Of a stretch of DNA of 5,156 bases, positions 4,181-5,156 are shown piece after piece. The translations under genes were made by a program, and so were the position numbers. The notes under the pieces were generated by a model that saw only the letters and a program-made list of their open reading frames with translations, was not told where the DNA came from and searched no databases. The stretch is from an archaeon. Lineage in GTDB: Archaea; Asgardarchaeota; Heimdallarchaeia; Hodarchaeales; S146-22. Within the stretch, counting starts at the first letter, position 1. The number at the start of each line of letters is the position of its first letter. The stretch spans positions 1 to 5,156 of the forward strand of contig JAJRXH010000552.1 in NCBI GenBank assembly GCA_024276395.1. The letters are read 5' to 3'.

Positions 4181-5156
4181 TTAACCCTTCTTCTCAATGA
4201 ATTGCTTCAATCGAGCTTGAAGTAGTTGATTAACCTTTTTTCCATCCATCTTTCCCCTAACTTCTTTCATAACAGGGCCCATAAGAGGTTTCAAGGCACG
4301 ATCTGGATTTTTCGAGATGAAATCCTTCCGTTCCTGGATGACTCGGTCAATAATGGCAATAACTTCGTCCTCTGACATGCTAGCCAAGCCAAGTTTACTA
4401 ATTATTGAATCAATAGGAGTTTCTGGAGATTCTGAAAGGGTTTTCAGTATTTCTGGAAGAGCTTCTTTTGAAAATTTTCCTTCTTTTAAGGAAGAAAAAA
4501 CCGTGATGAAATGTTGATCTGTTAGATTCTCAATGGGAAATCCTTCTCTACGCAATGCAGAAAGCTGCTGTGTTAGAGTACTGGCAACTAAAGTAGGTGA
4601 ATGTCCTTGAGCAATAATTTGATCAAACAATTCTTTACGGCCCTCATAAACTAATTCCTCAACCATGACTGTCGTGAGGCCGAACTTCTTGGCTAATTCC
4701 TCAATCTGCTCCCATGGATAAGGAGGTAATCTTTGATCCACTTCTTCTATTAAGGATGGATCTATTGGATAATAAGGTGAATCAGTATCTGGATACAGGC
4801 GACTTCTCCCATGCAAGTCCCTCATAAAAGAAGACGTGCCATCTGGAGCCACTCGTCTCGTTTCTTCGGGAACACCATCAAGAGCCATCAATACTCGTTC
4901 CCTAACAATAGCCAGTGCTTTCTTGCACTCGGATTCTGATCCAGTGACGATGACAAAGGCATCATCATCCGTTATCTTTAACTTCTTTTCAAGTTGTGCG
5001 ATTTCTTCTGATGATATTCCATATTTCTCTAAATGTTCGTCAGAATGTAGCATTCCTCTCAAACTGGTGAATGCTTTAATTCTATCGGCAATTTCCGTTC
5101 CAAAACGACGCTTAGGCTGTAATTCCTTCCCCAACAATCCTTTTAACAAGGGAACA
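4181..5156 (-). CDS. gatE: GatE, tRNA-binding and kinase/transferase subunit of archaeal Glu-tRNA(Gln) amidotransferase (C-terminal half, 5' end outside window)
   Basis: GatE binds Glu-tRNA(Gln), phosphorylates the misattached glutamate and amidates it with ammonia from GatD. About 324 C-terminal residues are visible, roughly half of a typical GatE of some 620-640. The first visible part, LLGKELQPKRRFGTEIADR, is the characteristic junction after the catalytic cradle. Next comes the GatE insertion domain related to bacterial aspartyl-tRNA synthetase (about residues 30-115 of the fragment), with LHSDEHLEKYGI and DDAFVIVTG. The conserved PEETRRVAPDGTSSFMRDL and RLYPDTDSP lead into the helical domain. 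The tail is a YqeY-like domain that in GatB/GatE contacts tRNA, ending with GPVMKEVRGKMDGKKVNQLL. The stop TAA is at 4181-4183. A TTG at 5147-5149 is an internal leucine codon, not a start: the frame stays open to the window edge and the N-terminal half is missing. The catalytic half lies outside, so activity cannot be judged. Upstream of gatD on the same strand, it probably shares its transcript. Confidence 0.96.
   Translation of the reverse strand, partial: VPLLKGLLGKELQPKRRFGTEIADRIKAFTSLRGMLHSDEHLEKYGISSEEIAQLEKKLKITDDDAFVIVTGSESECKKALAIVRERVLMALDGVPEETRRVAPDGTSSFMRDLHGRSRLYPDTDSPYYPIDPSLIEEVDQRLPPYPWEQIEELAKKFGLTTVMVEELVYEGRKELFDQIIAQGHSPTLVASTLTQQLSALRREGFPIENLTDQHFITVFSSLKEGKFSKEALPEILKTLSESPETPIDSIISKLGLASMSEDEVIAIIDRVIQERKDFISKNPDRALKPLMGPVMKEVRGKMDGKKVNQLLQARLKQFIEKKG

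Noticed and set aside
4317..4517. 66-codon plus-strand open frame
   Set aside because: It is antisense to gatE and has no independent support.
5147..5149. TTG as a start of a 322-residue gatE
   Set aside because: GatE is about twice this length, the residues before and after it match the middle of the protein, and the frame stays open to the window edge.

Overview
The window comes from an archaeon. Its right half carries the two subunits of the archaeal Glu-tRNA(Gln) amidotransferase. gatD is complete (2690-4114, minus strand) and gatE lacks its 5' end (4181 to the window end, minus strand). GatDE is, as far as known, an archaeal enzyme, used where glutaminyl-tRNA is made by amidating Glu-tRNA(Gln). 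Purine-rich Shine-Dalgarno sites (GGAGG, AGGAGG, GGTGAGG), TATA-like T/A boxes upstream of starts and T-run gene ends all fit archaea. The DNA is moderately AT-rich. I cannot place the lineage from this sequence: Asgard-type or other mesophilic archaea are possible, but nothing seen decides it.

Layout from left to right: a short open frame enters from the left edge and may be the hydrophobic tail of a plus-strand gene (2-100). A single-pass membrane-anchored protein of unknown function lies on the minus strand (131-931). A short divergent promoter region follows, then a small acidic protein of unknown function on the plus strand (1017-1556). A 57-base convergent spacer holds T- and pyrimidine-rich gene ends. 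An all-helical, probably coiled-coil protein lies on the minus strand (1614-2156). Next comes a doubtful 90-codon frame on the minus strand (2189-2461) that contains a strong inverted repeat, then an AT-rich spacer (2462-2641). After that come a hairpin-plus-T-run terminator (2642-2670), gatD, a 66-base gap, and gatE.

GatE recognises tRNA(Gln), activates the misacylated glutamyl-tRNA and transfers ammonia. GatD releases that ammonia from glutamine. The two genes run in the order gatE-gatD on the minus strand, probably as one transcription unit ending at the hairpin. The three small proteins to the left are not recognisable to me and show no evident functional link to GatDE.

I found no convincing mobile element, CRISPR array, tRNA or defence system. 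The least explained part is 2189-2653: a weak open frame, a 14-base-pair inverted repeat around a 76-base loop, and AT-rich DNA with TATA-like boxes on both strands. Two start sites were moved to the codon with the better Shine-Dalgarno site (the acidic protein and gatD).
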